Source: Clostridium saccharoperbutylacetonicum N1-4(HMT)
GTDB taxonomy: Bacteria > Bacillota > Clostridia > Clostridiales > Clostridiaceae
Length of the DNA: 64,000 bases
Direction: 5' to 3'
Assembly: GCF_000340885.1 (NCBI RefSeq)
Contig: NC_020291.1
Location: 2,045,001-2,109,000, forward strand
The position numbers were made by a program, and so were the translations under genes. This document shows, in pieces, positions 1 through 8,441 of the stretch; the stretch's first letter is position 1, and each line of letters opens with the position of its first letter. The notes below the pieces were generated by a model. The model was not told the DNA's origin and did no database searches. It worked only from the letters and a program-made list of their open reading frames with translations.

Positions 1-1994
1 ATGGTAATGGTCTATGGAAAAGTACAGATTACGGAGTTACTTGGTCTAAGGTAGATAGCTTTACAGCTGTTGGCGATTATATTGATTCAAATTTTAAAGA
101 TCAAATTGGAGTGGTATGGGTAACTTTTGATAAATCTACAGGAAGTAAAGGAAATGCATCTCAAACTATATATGTAGGAGTAGCAGATACTAAGCAAAGT
201 ATCTACAAGAGTACAGATGGTGGTGCAACTTGGTCAGCTGTTGAAGGTCAGCCAACTTTAGCTAATCAGTCAAGCTGGGTAACATCAACTACAGATTCAA
301 CTCCAAAGGCATTTTTACCACACCACGGAGTATTATCTTCTGATGGATACTTATATGTTACTTATAGTAACACTTGTGGACCATATGATGGAGCTAAGGG
401 TGATGTATGGAAATACAACACTAAGACAGGGGAATGGAAGAATATAAGTCCTATTAAACCTACTAGCTCAGACAACTTTTCTGGTTATGCCGGACTAGCT
501 GTTGATCCTGAAAATCCAAAGACTATAATGGTAACAAATTTAAACTGGTGGCCTGATGTTCAAATGTGTAGAAGTACAGATGGGGGTGAAAACTGGACAT
601 CAATTTGGTCTTGGGGATCTTATCCTGAACGTAAATTGAATTATACGCAGGATATATCAAAAGCACCTTGGCTTGATTGGGGTGAATATAAGAGTCCTCC
701 AGAAGTTACACCAAAACTCGGCTGGATGGTAGGCGGAATTGCAATTGATCCATTTAATTCTGACCGCATGATGTATGGAACAGGTGCAACTCTTTATGGG
801 ACAGATGATTTAACTAATTGGGATAAAGGTAAAAAAATTGATATTTCAGTAAAAGCTGATGGTATAGAAGAGGAAGCTGTAAGTGCAGTAATCAGCCCGC
901 CAGCAGGTGCAAATTTAATAAGTGGAATGGGAGATGTTTGTGGATTCCGTCATGATGATTTAACAAAGACACCAGATAAGATGATGTCTACTCCAAATTT
1001 TAGTACTACAAGTATGGATTATGCAGAGCTTCAGCCCAATTTTATAGTTCGTTCAGGAAATGTGTCAAAAGATAATAAAGACCGTGTAAAGAGCTGTGGA
1101 TTTTCATATGATGGTGGTAAGAATTGGTTCCAGGGAAAAGATGCCGAGGGTATGGATGTTGATTCAGGAGGAACAGTTGCAGCTGCAGCAGATGCAACTG
1201 CAGTTGTATGGAGTCCAACATCTGGAAAGATTAGTTACTCTAAGACTAATGGAAGTGCGTGGACAGCATGTACTGGAATTCCAAATGGTGCTAAGGTAGC
1301 TTCAGACCGTGTGAATCCAAAAGTATTTTATGGATTCTCAGACGGAAAATTCTATAGAAGTAATGATGGTGGGGCTACATTTAAAGTGACAAATGCTACA
1401 GGTCTTCCTAAGAGTGGAACAGGTAAGTTTAAAGCAGTTCCAGGTAAAGAGGGAGAAATATGGCTTACAAGTGGAAGTAAACAAGAAGGAATATATGGAA
1501 TGTGGCATTCTAAAGACTATGGTGAAACTTTTACAAAGATTGAAGCAGTGCAGGAAGCAGATACAATTGGATATGGTAAAGCGGCAGAGGGAGCGAATTA
1601 TTTATCAATATATACGAATGCTAAAATAAATAATGTTCGTGGAATATTCCGTTCTAATGATGAAGGTAAAACATGGACAAGAATCAACGATGATAAACAT
1701 CAATATGGAGCTGCAGATGCAGATATCAGTGGAGATGCTAGAATTTATGGAAGAGTATATATAGCAACTAATGGACTTGGAGTAGTATATGGAGATACCA
1801 CTAAAGATAATACTCTAAAAGTTGTAGGTGACGTTAATAGCGATGGTATAGTCGATATTTCAGATTATATAGCTATGCAGAAGTATGTAATGGGAGAAAC
1901 TATTGATATAAATACTCAAAACTCGGATATAAATGGAGATGGAAGAATTAATACAGCAGATCTTTTTGCTTTAAGAAAAATAATTAATAGTTAA
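1..1994 (+). CDS. GH74 xyloglucanase with C-terminal dockerin (5' end outside window)
   Basis: The frame is open from base 3, so the gene begins upstream of the window; 663 residues are visible. Repeated beta-propeller signatures (KSTDYGVTW, RSTDGGENW, RSNDGGATF, RSNDEGKTW) are typical of GH74, which cuts xyloglucan with an inverting mechanism using two aspartates. The stretch AAADATAVVWSP resembles the part that carries the second catalytic Asp; the N-terminal one lies outside the window. The last ~60 residues are a type I dockerin with two calcium loops (GDVNSDGIVD and DINGDGRIN), so the enzyme should dock on the scaffoldin encoded next. A good terminator follows, so this is the end of a transcript. 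Xyloglucanase is the likely activity; other GH74 specificities cannot be excluded. Confidence 0.93.
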   Translation, partial: GNGLWKSTDYGVTWSKVDSFTAVGDYIDSNFKDQIGVVWVTFDKSTGSKGNASQTIYVGVADTKQSIYKSTDGGATWSAVEGQPTLANQSSWVTSTTDSTPKAFLPHHGVLSSDGYLYVTYSNTCGPYDGAKGDVWKYNTKTGEWKNISPIKPTSSDNFSGYAGLAVDPENPKTIMVTNLNWWPDVQMCRSTDGGENWTSIWSWGSYPERKLNYTQDISKAPWLDWGEYKSPPEVTPKLGWMVGGIAIDPFNSDRMMYGTGATLYGTDDLTNWDKGKKIDISVKADGIEEEAVSAVISPPAGANLISGMGDVCGFRHDDLTKTPDKMMSTPNFSTTSMDYAELQPNFIVRSGNVSKDNKDRVKSCGFSYDGGKNWFQGKDAEGMDVDSGGTVAAAADATAVVWSPTSGKISYSKTNGSAWTACTGIPNGAKVASDRVNPKVFYGFSDGKFYRSNDGGATFKVTNATGLPKSGTGKFKAVPGKEGEIWLTSGSKQEGIYGMWHSKDYGETFTKIEAVQEADTIGYGKAAEGANYLSIYTNAKINNVRGIFRSNDEGKTWTRINDDKHQYGAADADISGDARIYGRVYIATNGLGVVYGDTTKDNTLKVVGDVNSDGIVDISDYIAMQKYVMGETIDINTQNSDINGDGRINTADLFALRKIINS

Positions 1995-2026
1995 TATTTA
2001 CAGCAGCGAAAAAGTATTTAAAATAT

Positions 2027-2058
2027 AAAAATCCACAACATTTTGTTGTGGATTTTTT
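2027..2058 (+). terminator. Rho-independent terminator after GH74 gene
   Basis: A perfect 10-bp stem (ATCCACAACA / TGTTGTGGAT) with a 3-nt loop is followed by a run of T. It separates the GH74 transcript from the scaffoldin gene. Confidence 0.88.
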
Positions 2059-2095
2059 GATTGGCTAAGTAAATAAATTATGGAACAATATGTCT

Positions 2096-2109
2096 TATAA
2101 ACGTTTTCT
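2096..2109 (+). promoter_or_regulatory. cre-like sequence upstream of scaffoldin gene
   Basis: TATAAACGTTTTCT differs at two positions from a CcpA-box type TGTAAACGTTTTCA. Catabolite repression of cellulosome genes is known in other clostridia, but this site is a weak match. Apart from a candidate leader peptide, the rest of the 2059-2415 gap is A/T-rich with no other recognisable feature. Confidence 0.3.
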
Positions 2110-2349
2110 AACACGTGAGTTTTGTCAAATAAATTACATAAATAATAATAAATTTATCTTAAATGTATTTATAGAGAAAATAATAAGTTATATGACATAT
2201 ATTAGATAGAATGCGATATTTTAAGAAAAAATGGTGAAATTCGTGAGATAATATATACAGAAAATTTATTCTGTAAAATTATTAATGATTTAATTAATTT
2301 ATGGAGTATTAGTCAAAATTATGAAAACTATTCTTTAGGGGGGTGAAAA

Positions 2350-2394
2350 ATGAAGGGGACTTTTATAAAAATTAATTTTAGGGATTTTTATTAA
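2350..2394 (+). CDS. Possible 14-residue leader peptide before scaffoldin
   Basis: A very strong purine-rich site (TAGGGGGGTG, 2336-2345) sits just before an ATG opening a 14-codon frame (MKGTFIKINFRDFY) that ends 21 bases before the scaffoldin start. The ribosome binding site is stronger than that of the scaffoldin. It may be a translated leader that affects scaffoldin mRNA, or the remains of an older start. No homology is recognised. Confidence 0.3.
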   Translation: MKGTFIKINFRDFY

Positions 2395-2415
2395 ACAAGG
2401 GAAAGGATGATCTTT

Positions 2416-5181
2416 ATGAAAAGAAAAAAAATTTTAAGCGTTATGCTGGCAGCAGCTATTGTTTCAGCAAACTTATGTACTACACCTGTATTTGCAGCTG
2501 AAACTGCTAGTAACTTAGGCTTAGACTTAACAAATGTAAAAACAGATGAATCAACAAATGCAATAAATGGAACATTTAATGTGACTAATAATGGTGAAGA
2601 AGCAATTAATTTATCGGATGTAAAAATAAGATACTATTTTACAGCTGATAATAAAAAGGGACAAGAATTCCACTGTTACAATGCAGACATTGCAGACCCA
2701 TATAAAAGCGTAACAGGAAATGTTACAGGAAAATTTGTTAAGATGGAAAGCAAGGCTGATGGAGCAGACACATATCTTGAAATAGGATTTGATTCTAGTG
2801 CAGGAACCCTTGATTCAGGAAAGACAGTAAACATTCAATCAAGCTTTAATAAAAAGGATTGGTCAAGCTTTAATCAAAGTAATGACTATTCCTTTAATGA
2901 TGCTCAAAAAGTTGTAGTTTTAGTTGGTGGTAAGGTAGTAAGTGGAACTGAACCAACTGTATCAACAGTAGATCCAAGTAAAACAACAACAGGTGCTGCA
3001 GTAAATGTTTCAGGAAAAGTTGAAGTAAATGTATCTAATGGGTCAAGTGCAAATTCAATAGCACCTACATTCACAATTACGAATACAGGTGATGAGGAAT
3101 TAGATCTTACAACCTTAAAACTAAAATATTTTTACACAGCAGATGGAGATGAAGCAGAAACATTTAATTGTTATTATGCAGGAACAGTAGGAGGAGATTA
3201 TCAGAATCTTACTGGAAATGTAGAAGGAAAAATAGTTAAATTGGGTTCAGCAGTTGCTAATGCTGATTCATATATTCAAGTAGGCTTTAATGGTGGAACT
3301 CTTGCAGCAGGACAATCAGCACAAGTACAAGCATCAGTTAATAAGGATGGCTGGAAAGACTATAATCAATCAGATGATTATTCATATGGTGACAGTAAAC
3401 ATGTGGCAGCTTATGTAGATAATAAATTAATATGGGGAAGCGAGCCAGATGGTACACCAATTGTGATATCTGCAAAATTAGATAGAACAAGTATTTCAGT
3501 TGATAAAGCATCATTAAAAGATGAAACAATCAATATTACCCTTAATGGAAATACTTTTACAGGAATCAGCGGATTAACAGAAGGTACAGATTATACAGTT
3601 TCAGATGGAAATATAGTAACAATTAAGAGTTCTTATTTTGGAAACTTACCTGTAGGAAGTAAAGCACTTACATTTAATTTTGATAAAGGAGAAGCTCAAA
3701 AGTTAAATGTTAATGTTACTGACTCTAATGTAACGCCAGATGTTGATCCAGTAATATCACCAGTATCAGGAGATTACAATAAGTCAAACAAAGCAGATAT
3801 GAATGTTCAAATGACATTAAACGGAAAATCTTTTGTTGATATTAAAAACAAAGATGCAGTTTTGAGTCAAGGTACAGACTATGTTGTAAATGGAGATGTA
3901 GTTACAATAAAACAATCTTATTTAGATACACTTTCAGAAGGACAAGCTACAGACCTTACATTTGATTTTAGTGGAGGAAAATCTAAAATATTTACAGTTA
4001 ATGTAATCAAGGCAGTTGAAGATGGTTTAGTTATAAATATTCCAGATGTTACAACAAAAGCTGGAGCTACAGTTACAATACCAGTAACTATTACAGGGAT
4101 TGATCCTACAGAGGGACTTAATGGATGTAATTTCAAATTAAAATATGATCCTGCTCTATTTGAAAATGTATCTATAACATCAGGAGATATTTGTGTGAAT
4201 CCAGCTAAGACTCTATTTAAAACAATAGACAGTACTAGTGGAACAATGAGTATAATGTATGCTGATTCTACTGGAAAAGACCTTGAGGCTATAGTAAAAA
4301 ATGGAGTGTTCATGAATATCAACCTTAAAGTTAAGGATTCAGCGGCAAATGCAACAAGTCAAATACAAGTAACTAAAGCTGGAAAGTTTGTTGATAAGGA
4401 TTCACATGTTTATACAATAAATTATAAGGTTGGAAAAATAACTATTGGAGATGGTGGTGTAGTAACACCTGTACAAGATTCTACATTAGCTACAAATAGT
4501 GCAACTGTTGTATCTACAACATCAGCAGGGATACAAGTTGGCATGGTCTTAAATGGAAATAAATTTGTTCAAATACAAAATGGAGATAAGGTATTAGTGC
4601 AAGGTACAGATTATACAGTTGATGGAACAAAGGTGACAATAAATCCTTCGTATATTTCAACTTTACCAGAAGGAAGTAATGAGCTTACATTTAAATTTAG
4701 TGCTGGAAATGATGCGAAGTTTACCCTTAATGTTACAAAGCCAGCTACTGAAACATTGGCTGCAGGCATTGGAAAAATAGAAGCAAAAGCCGGAGATACT
4801 GTAACTATTCCTGTTACTTTATCACAAGCACCAACTGCAGGAATAGCAAACTTCTCATATAGAATCAAATATGATCCTAGTTTAGTAGAAGTAGTAGGTG
4901 TAGATGCAGGTAGTATAATTACAAATCCAGAGCAAAATTTTGTATCAGGAGTATATGAAGATACAAAAACAATATCTATCCTATTTATAGATAATGCATT
5001 GAGTGATGAAGAAACAATAAAAAATGCTGGTGTATTATCAAACATCAAATTAAAAATAAAAGATAATGCTCCAAAAGGTTTAATTCCTATAGAGTTTAAT
5101 AATGATGATCATTCATTCTATGATATAAATGGAAATGAAATAAAAGCTGATTTTAATAATGGAAGTATAGAGGTTAAATAA
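2416..5181 (+). CDS. Cellulosomal scaffoldin (2 CBM3, 3 X2, 2 type I cohesins)
   Basis: This is the structural backbone of the cellulosome. An in-frame ATG exists at 2407, but the GGGAAAGG site ends at 2406, so the ATG at 2416 is the likely start (921 aa). A signal peptide ends near VFAAE. Two CBM3-like cellulose-binding modules (about 30-175 and 195-345) are followed by two X2 modules (351-440, 446-535), cohesin 1 (537-677), a third X2 (687-775) and cohesin 2 (780 to the end). No dockerin, SLH domain or sortase signal is visible, so nothing in the protein anchors it to the cell wall in a known way. X2 modules are thought to help wall or substrate binding. Two cohesins can hold only two enzymes at a time out of the eight dockerin enzymes here. 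Confidence 0.96.
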   Translation: MKRKKILSVMLAAAIVSANLCTTPVFAAETASNLGLDLTNVKTDESTNAINGTFNVTNNGEEAINLSDVKIRYYFTADNKKGQEFHCYNADIADPYKSVTGNVTGKFVKMESKADGADTYLEIGFDSSAGTLDSGKTVNIQSSFNKKDWSSFNQSNDYSFNDAQKVVVLVGGKVVSGTEPTVSTVDPSKTTTGAAVNVSGKVEVNVSNGSSANSIAPTFTITNTGDEELDLTTLKLKYFYTADGDEAETFNCYYAGTVGGDYQNLTGNVEGKIVKLGSAVANADSYIQVGFNGGTLAAGQSAQVQASVNKDGWKDYNQSDDYSYGDSKHVAAYVDNKLIWGSEPDGTPIVISAKLDRTSISVDKASLKDETINITLNGNTFTGISGLTEGTDYTVSDGNIVTIKSSYFGNLPVGSKALTFNFDKGEAQKLNVNVTDSNVTPDVDPVISPVSGDYNKSNKADMNVQMTLNGKSFVDIKNKDAVLSQGTDYVVNGDVVTIKQSYLDTLSEGQATDLTFDFSGGKSKIFTVNVIKAVEDGLVINIPDVTTKAGATVTIPVTITGIDPTEGLNGCNFKLKYDPALFENVSITSGDICVNPAKTLFKTIDSTSGTMSIMYADSTGKDLEAIVKNGVFMNINLKVKDSAANATSQIQVTKAGKFVDKDSHVYTINYKVGKITIGDGGVVTPVQDSTLATNSATVVSTTSAGIQVGMVLNGNKFVQIQNGDKVLVQGTDYTVDGTKVTINPSYISTLPEGSNELTFKFSAGNDAKFTLNVTKPATETLAAGIGKIEAKAGDTVTIPVTLSQAPTAGIANFSYRIKYDPSLVEVVGVDAGSIITNPEQNFVSGVYEDTKTISILFIDNALSDEETIKNAGVLSNIKLKIKDNAPKGLIPIEFNNDDHSFYDINGNEIKADFNNGSIEVK

Positions 5182-5186
5182 TAAAC

Positions 5187-5566
5187 TATAGATATCCAAC
5201 GCGAGAATTAGACTTATGCAACAATTACCGAAATTAGATACATTTATCTTCCACAGGACTAGTGAAATTTTCGCTGGAAGCTTCTAAATGGCAGCTTGTT
5301 GTCATTTCAGCGTGTTCCAGATGTAAAATCCCCAAGGAGAAAGTTCGTGTTTCCAAATCTAAAATTTGGACACTTACTTTTTGGACATTCACTTTTAGAC
5401 AAGCTAAAATGGAGCAAGTTCCTATTAAGAACCTTCATCAGCTCAATTTCACATGTCTGCTTCCAGAAAAATGTATCGGATTTCTAGTGTGGTGTTACGA
5501 TTATAATCTCTCAATTATACATGTATATTCCATTTATAAGTTAAACTCTTAAATTGGATATCTATA
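5187..5566 (+). repeat. Family A foldback element, copy 1 (380 bp)
   Basis: Perfect 13-bp terminal inverted repeats (TATAGATATCCAA at 5187-5199 and its complement at 5554-5566) bound the element. The interior matches three other copies (8090, 24371, 49292). This copy has about 65 extra bases in the central loop (around 5330-5400). Small open frames inside it are not conserved between copies. It fills most of the gap between scaffoldin and GH48 genes. Confidence 0.9.
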
Positions 5567-5581
5567 TAAAAAAGTTAAAAA

Positions 5582-5734
5582 ATACATTGGCTGATCTTCA
5601 AAATAAGGGATAAAAATAATAGATAAATAATGTGTATTGTGCTTGCTAATACATTAAACTATAAGTCTGGCTAAAACAGAGAAGATTATGCTGGCTGAAT
5701 ATTTCTTTGATATACCAAAGATCAGCCAATGTAT
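5582..5734. repeat. 17-bp perfect inverted repeat upstream of GH48 gene
   Basis: ATACATTGGCTGATCTT (5582-5598) is exactly complementary to 5718-5734, with 119 bases between. It differs from family A. It could be the ends of another small mobile element or a long stem in the leader of the GH48 message. A smaller CCAATT/AATTGG dyad follows at 5763-5776, just before the ribosome binding site. Confidence 0.75.
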
Positions 5735-5799
5735 AGAAAGTATTAATTAGATTGTCTTACAGCCAATTTTAATTGGTAAAATTATAGGGGGGAAATACA

Positions 5800-8025
5800 A
5801 TGATAAAAGCAAAGTTAAAGATATTAGTTGCATCTGTTATGTGTTCAGCAATTTGTTTAACACCGTTATTCAATACTGCAGCTATGGCTGCTACTACAGC
5901 TCAAAATGCTTCGACAACTCAAACTGATGAATATCAACAACGTTTCATGACTATGTGGGGAAAAATTCATGATTCTAAGAATGGATATTTTAAGAACTTT
6001 ACTGATGGGGGAACAACTTTAAAAGTACCATATCATTCAGTTGAAACATTTATGTGTGAAGCACCAGATTATGGACATGAAACAACAAGTGAAGCGTATA
6101 GTTATTATATGTGGCTTGAAGCTATGTATGGAAAATTCACAGGTAACTGGAATGAATTTAAAAATGCATGGGATTCAGCAGATAAATATATTATTCCTCA
6201 TGGTCAAGATCAAGCGGGAATGAATGCGTATAATCCGAATAGCCCAGCAACTCTTGCTAATGAATATCCAACTATAAATAAGTATCCAAGTAAATTACTA
6301 TTTGGAACACCAGTTGGAAAAGACCCAATTAACAATGAGTTAAAAAATGCATATGGTTCAGGGGAAATGTATGGAATGCATTGGCTTCTTGATGTTGATA
6401 ACTGGTATGGCTATGGTAATCGTGGAGATGCAAATAGTAATGCTCCAGCATATATAAACACATTCCAAAGAGGATCAGAAGAATCAGTTTGGAAAACAGT
6501 ACCTCAACCATCCTATGAAACTTTTAAATGGGGAGGGAAAAATGGATATTTAGATTTGTTTACAGGAGATAATAATTATTCAAAGCAATGGCGTTATACA
6601 GATGCACCAGATGCTGATGCTCGTGCTATTCAAGCAACATATTGGGCTGATGAATGGGCAAAAACTCAAGGTAAGGATGTTAGCCAATATGTAAGTAAAG
6701 CATCAAAAATGGGTGATTACTTGAGATATTCTATGTTTGATAAATATTTTAAACCTATTGGAGTAGGAGCAGATCAGCAAACAGAGGCTTCTGGTCAGCA
6801 TTATTTACTTTCATGGTATTATGCTTGGGGCGGTGGCGCTGGTGGAGACTGGTCTTGGAAAATAGGATGCAGTCATAACCACTTTGGATATCAAAATCCA
6901 ATGACAGCATGGGTAATGTCAAAGGATGCAGATTTTAAACCTAAATCATCTGGTGGTGCGTCAGATTGGAATAAGAGTTTAGATCGTCAATTGGAATTAT
7001 ATCAATGGCTTCAATCTTCAGAAGGTGGTATAGCTGGTGGAGCAACAAATTCACTCACAACTGATGCTGGAAGTTATCAAAAATACCCAGAAGGTACACC
7101 AACCTTCTATGGAATGGCTTATGACTGGCAGCCAGTATATCATGATCCACCAAGTAACAACTGGTTTGGTATGCAAACATGGTCAATGCAACGTGTAGCT
7201 GAATTATATTACAAAACAGGAGATAAGAGGGCACAAGCTGTACTTGATAAATGGACAAAATGGGTTAAGAGTGTAGTTAAACTCAATGATGATGGAACTT
7301 ATGCAATACCAAATAACTTAACATGGTCAGGACAACCAGATACATGGAATGGAACGTATACAGGAAATCCAGGTCTTCATGTGGATGTAAAAGATTATTC
7401 ACAAGATGTTGGAGTAACATCATCATTAGCTAATACATTAACTTATTATGCGGCAGCAAGTAATAAGTATTCAACATTTGATAAAGACTCTGCGAAGCTT
7501 GCAAAAGAACTTCTTGATCGTATGTGGAAATTAGACCAAGATAGCAAAGGATTATCAGTAGAAGAAGAACGTGCTGATTATAGTAAGATATTTGACACTA
7601 AGGTATATATTCCAGACGGATGGAGTGGAAAAATGCCTAATGGAGATGTAATTAAACCAGGTGTATCATTCTTAGACATTCGTTCTAAATATAAGCAAGA
7701 TCCAGATTTTGCAAAGGTAGAAGAAGCTTATAAAGAAGGAAAAGCTCCAGTATTTAAGTATCATCGTTTCTGGGCACAGTCAGAAGCTGCCATAGCAAAT
7801 GGTGCATACTCAATTTTATCTAAGGAATTCCCAGCTGACAGCATTCTAAAAGGAGATGTTACTGGTGATGGAACAGTTGATATCCAAGATTATATTGCAT
7901 TACAAAAATATATCTTAGATCCAGCTACGCAAATAAATGCTGCAAATGCTGATGTAAATGGAGACGGAAGAGTAAATACAGCTGATTTATTTGCATTAAG
8001 AAAAATGGTATTGGATAATCAATAA
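5800..8025 (+). CDS. GH48 processive exocellulase with dockerin
   Basis: GH48 enzymes are the main processive cellobiohydrolases of clostridial cellulosomes, releasing cellobiose with inversion from chain ends. The 741-residue protein has a signal peptide (to about residue 31), then the family block [10 protein letters not shown] with the catalytic acid Glu98, the DVDNWYGYG block near residue 198, and a single large GH48 domain up to about 680. A type I dockerin forms the end ([19 protein letters not shown]). A strong site AGGGGGG precedes the ATG. Length and architecture match the CelF/CelS group. It sits next to the scaffoldin gene, as in other clostridia, but is separated from it by a family A repeat and a long inverted repeat. 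Confidence 0.97.
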   Translation: MIKAKLKILVASVMCSAICLTPLFNTAAMAATTAQNASTTQTDEYQQRFMTMWGKIHDSKNGYFKNFTDGGTTLKVPYHSVETFMCEAPDYGHETTSEAYSYYMWLEAMYGKFTGNWNEFKNAWDSADKYIIPHGQDQAGMNAYNPNSPATLANEYPTINKYPSKLLFGTPVGKDPINNELKNAYGSGEMYGMHWLLDVDNWYGYGNRGDANSNAPAYINTFQRGSEESVWKTVPQPSYETFKWGGKNGYLDLFTGDNNYSKQWRYTDAPDADARAIQATYWADEWAKTQGKDVSQYVSKASKMGDYLRYSMFDKYFKPIGVGADQQTEASGQHYLLSWYYAWGGGAGGDWSWKIGCSHNHFGYQNPMTAWVMSKDADFKPKSSGGASDWNKSLDRQLELYQWLQSSEGGIAGGATNSLTTDAGSYQKYPEGTPTFYGMAYDWQPVYHDPPSNNWFGMQTWSMQRVAELYYKTGDKRAQAVLDKWTKWVKSVVKLNDDGTYAIPNNLTWSGQPDTWNGTYTGNPGLHVDVKDYSQDVGVTSSLANTLTYYAAASNKYSTFDKDSAKLAKELLDRMWKLDQDSKGLSVEEERADYSKIFDTKVYIPDGWSGKMPNGDVIKPGVSFLDIRSKYKQDPDFAKVEEAYKEGKAPVFKYHRFWAQSEAAIANGAYSILSKEFPADSILKGDVTGDGTVDIQDYIALQKYILDPATQINAANADVNGDGRVNTADLFALRKMVLDNQ

Positions 8026-8089
8026 ACTTATAGGATAACAATTAGTTTATGTAAAGCTAACTAAATAACACATATATATAAGTTGTATA

Positions 8090-8405
8090 TATAGATATCC
8101 AATGCAAGAACTATACTTATGCAACAATTACCGAAATCAGATCCATTTATCTTCCGCAGGACTAGTGAAATTTTCACTGGAAGGTTCTAAGTGGAAGGTT
8201 GCACCCATTTCTGCATGTTCCTAAAGTAAATTTATGACAAGCAGAAAATGAAACAACCTTCCACTAATAACCATCATCAGCTCAATTTTACATGCCTGCT
8301 TCCAAAAAAATGTATCTAATTTCTAGTGTGGTGTTACGATTATAATTTCTCAATGATGCATGTATAGTCTATTTATAAGTTAAACTCTTAAATTGTATAT
8401 CTATA
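8090..8405 (+). repeat. Family A foldback element, copy 2 (316 bp)
   Basis: Ends TATAGATATCCAA (8090-8102) and TTGTATATCTATA (8393-8405) are complementary with one mismatch. The central arms AGTGGAAGGTTG and CAACCTTCCACT pair perfectly, though their sequence differs from the other copies. It lies between the GH48 and GH9 genes in the same orientation as copy 1. Confidence 0.9.
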
Positions 8406-8441
8406 TTTAGTTAGCAATATGAAAATATAGGGGGGAAAACA

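Noticed and set aside
2416..5181. Cell-wall anchor or dockerin at the scaffoldin C-terminus
   Set aside because: The protein ends with the second cohesin; no SLH, LPXTG or dockerin calcium loops are present.
5262..5552. 96-codon open frame inside family A copy 1
   Set aside because: Not conserved as a frame in the other three copies, overlaps the foldback arms and has no ribosome binding site.
5187..5566. Family A as a group I intron or IStron
   Set aside because: No group I core sequences, no encoded protein, and the copies lie between genes rather than in them.
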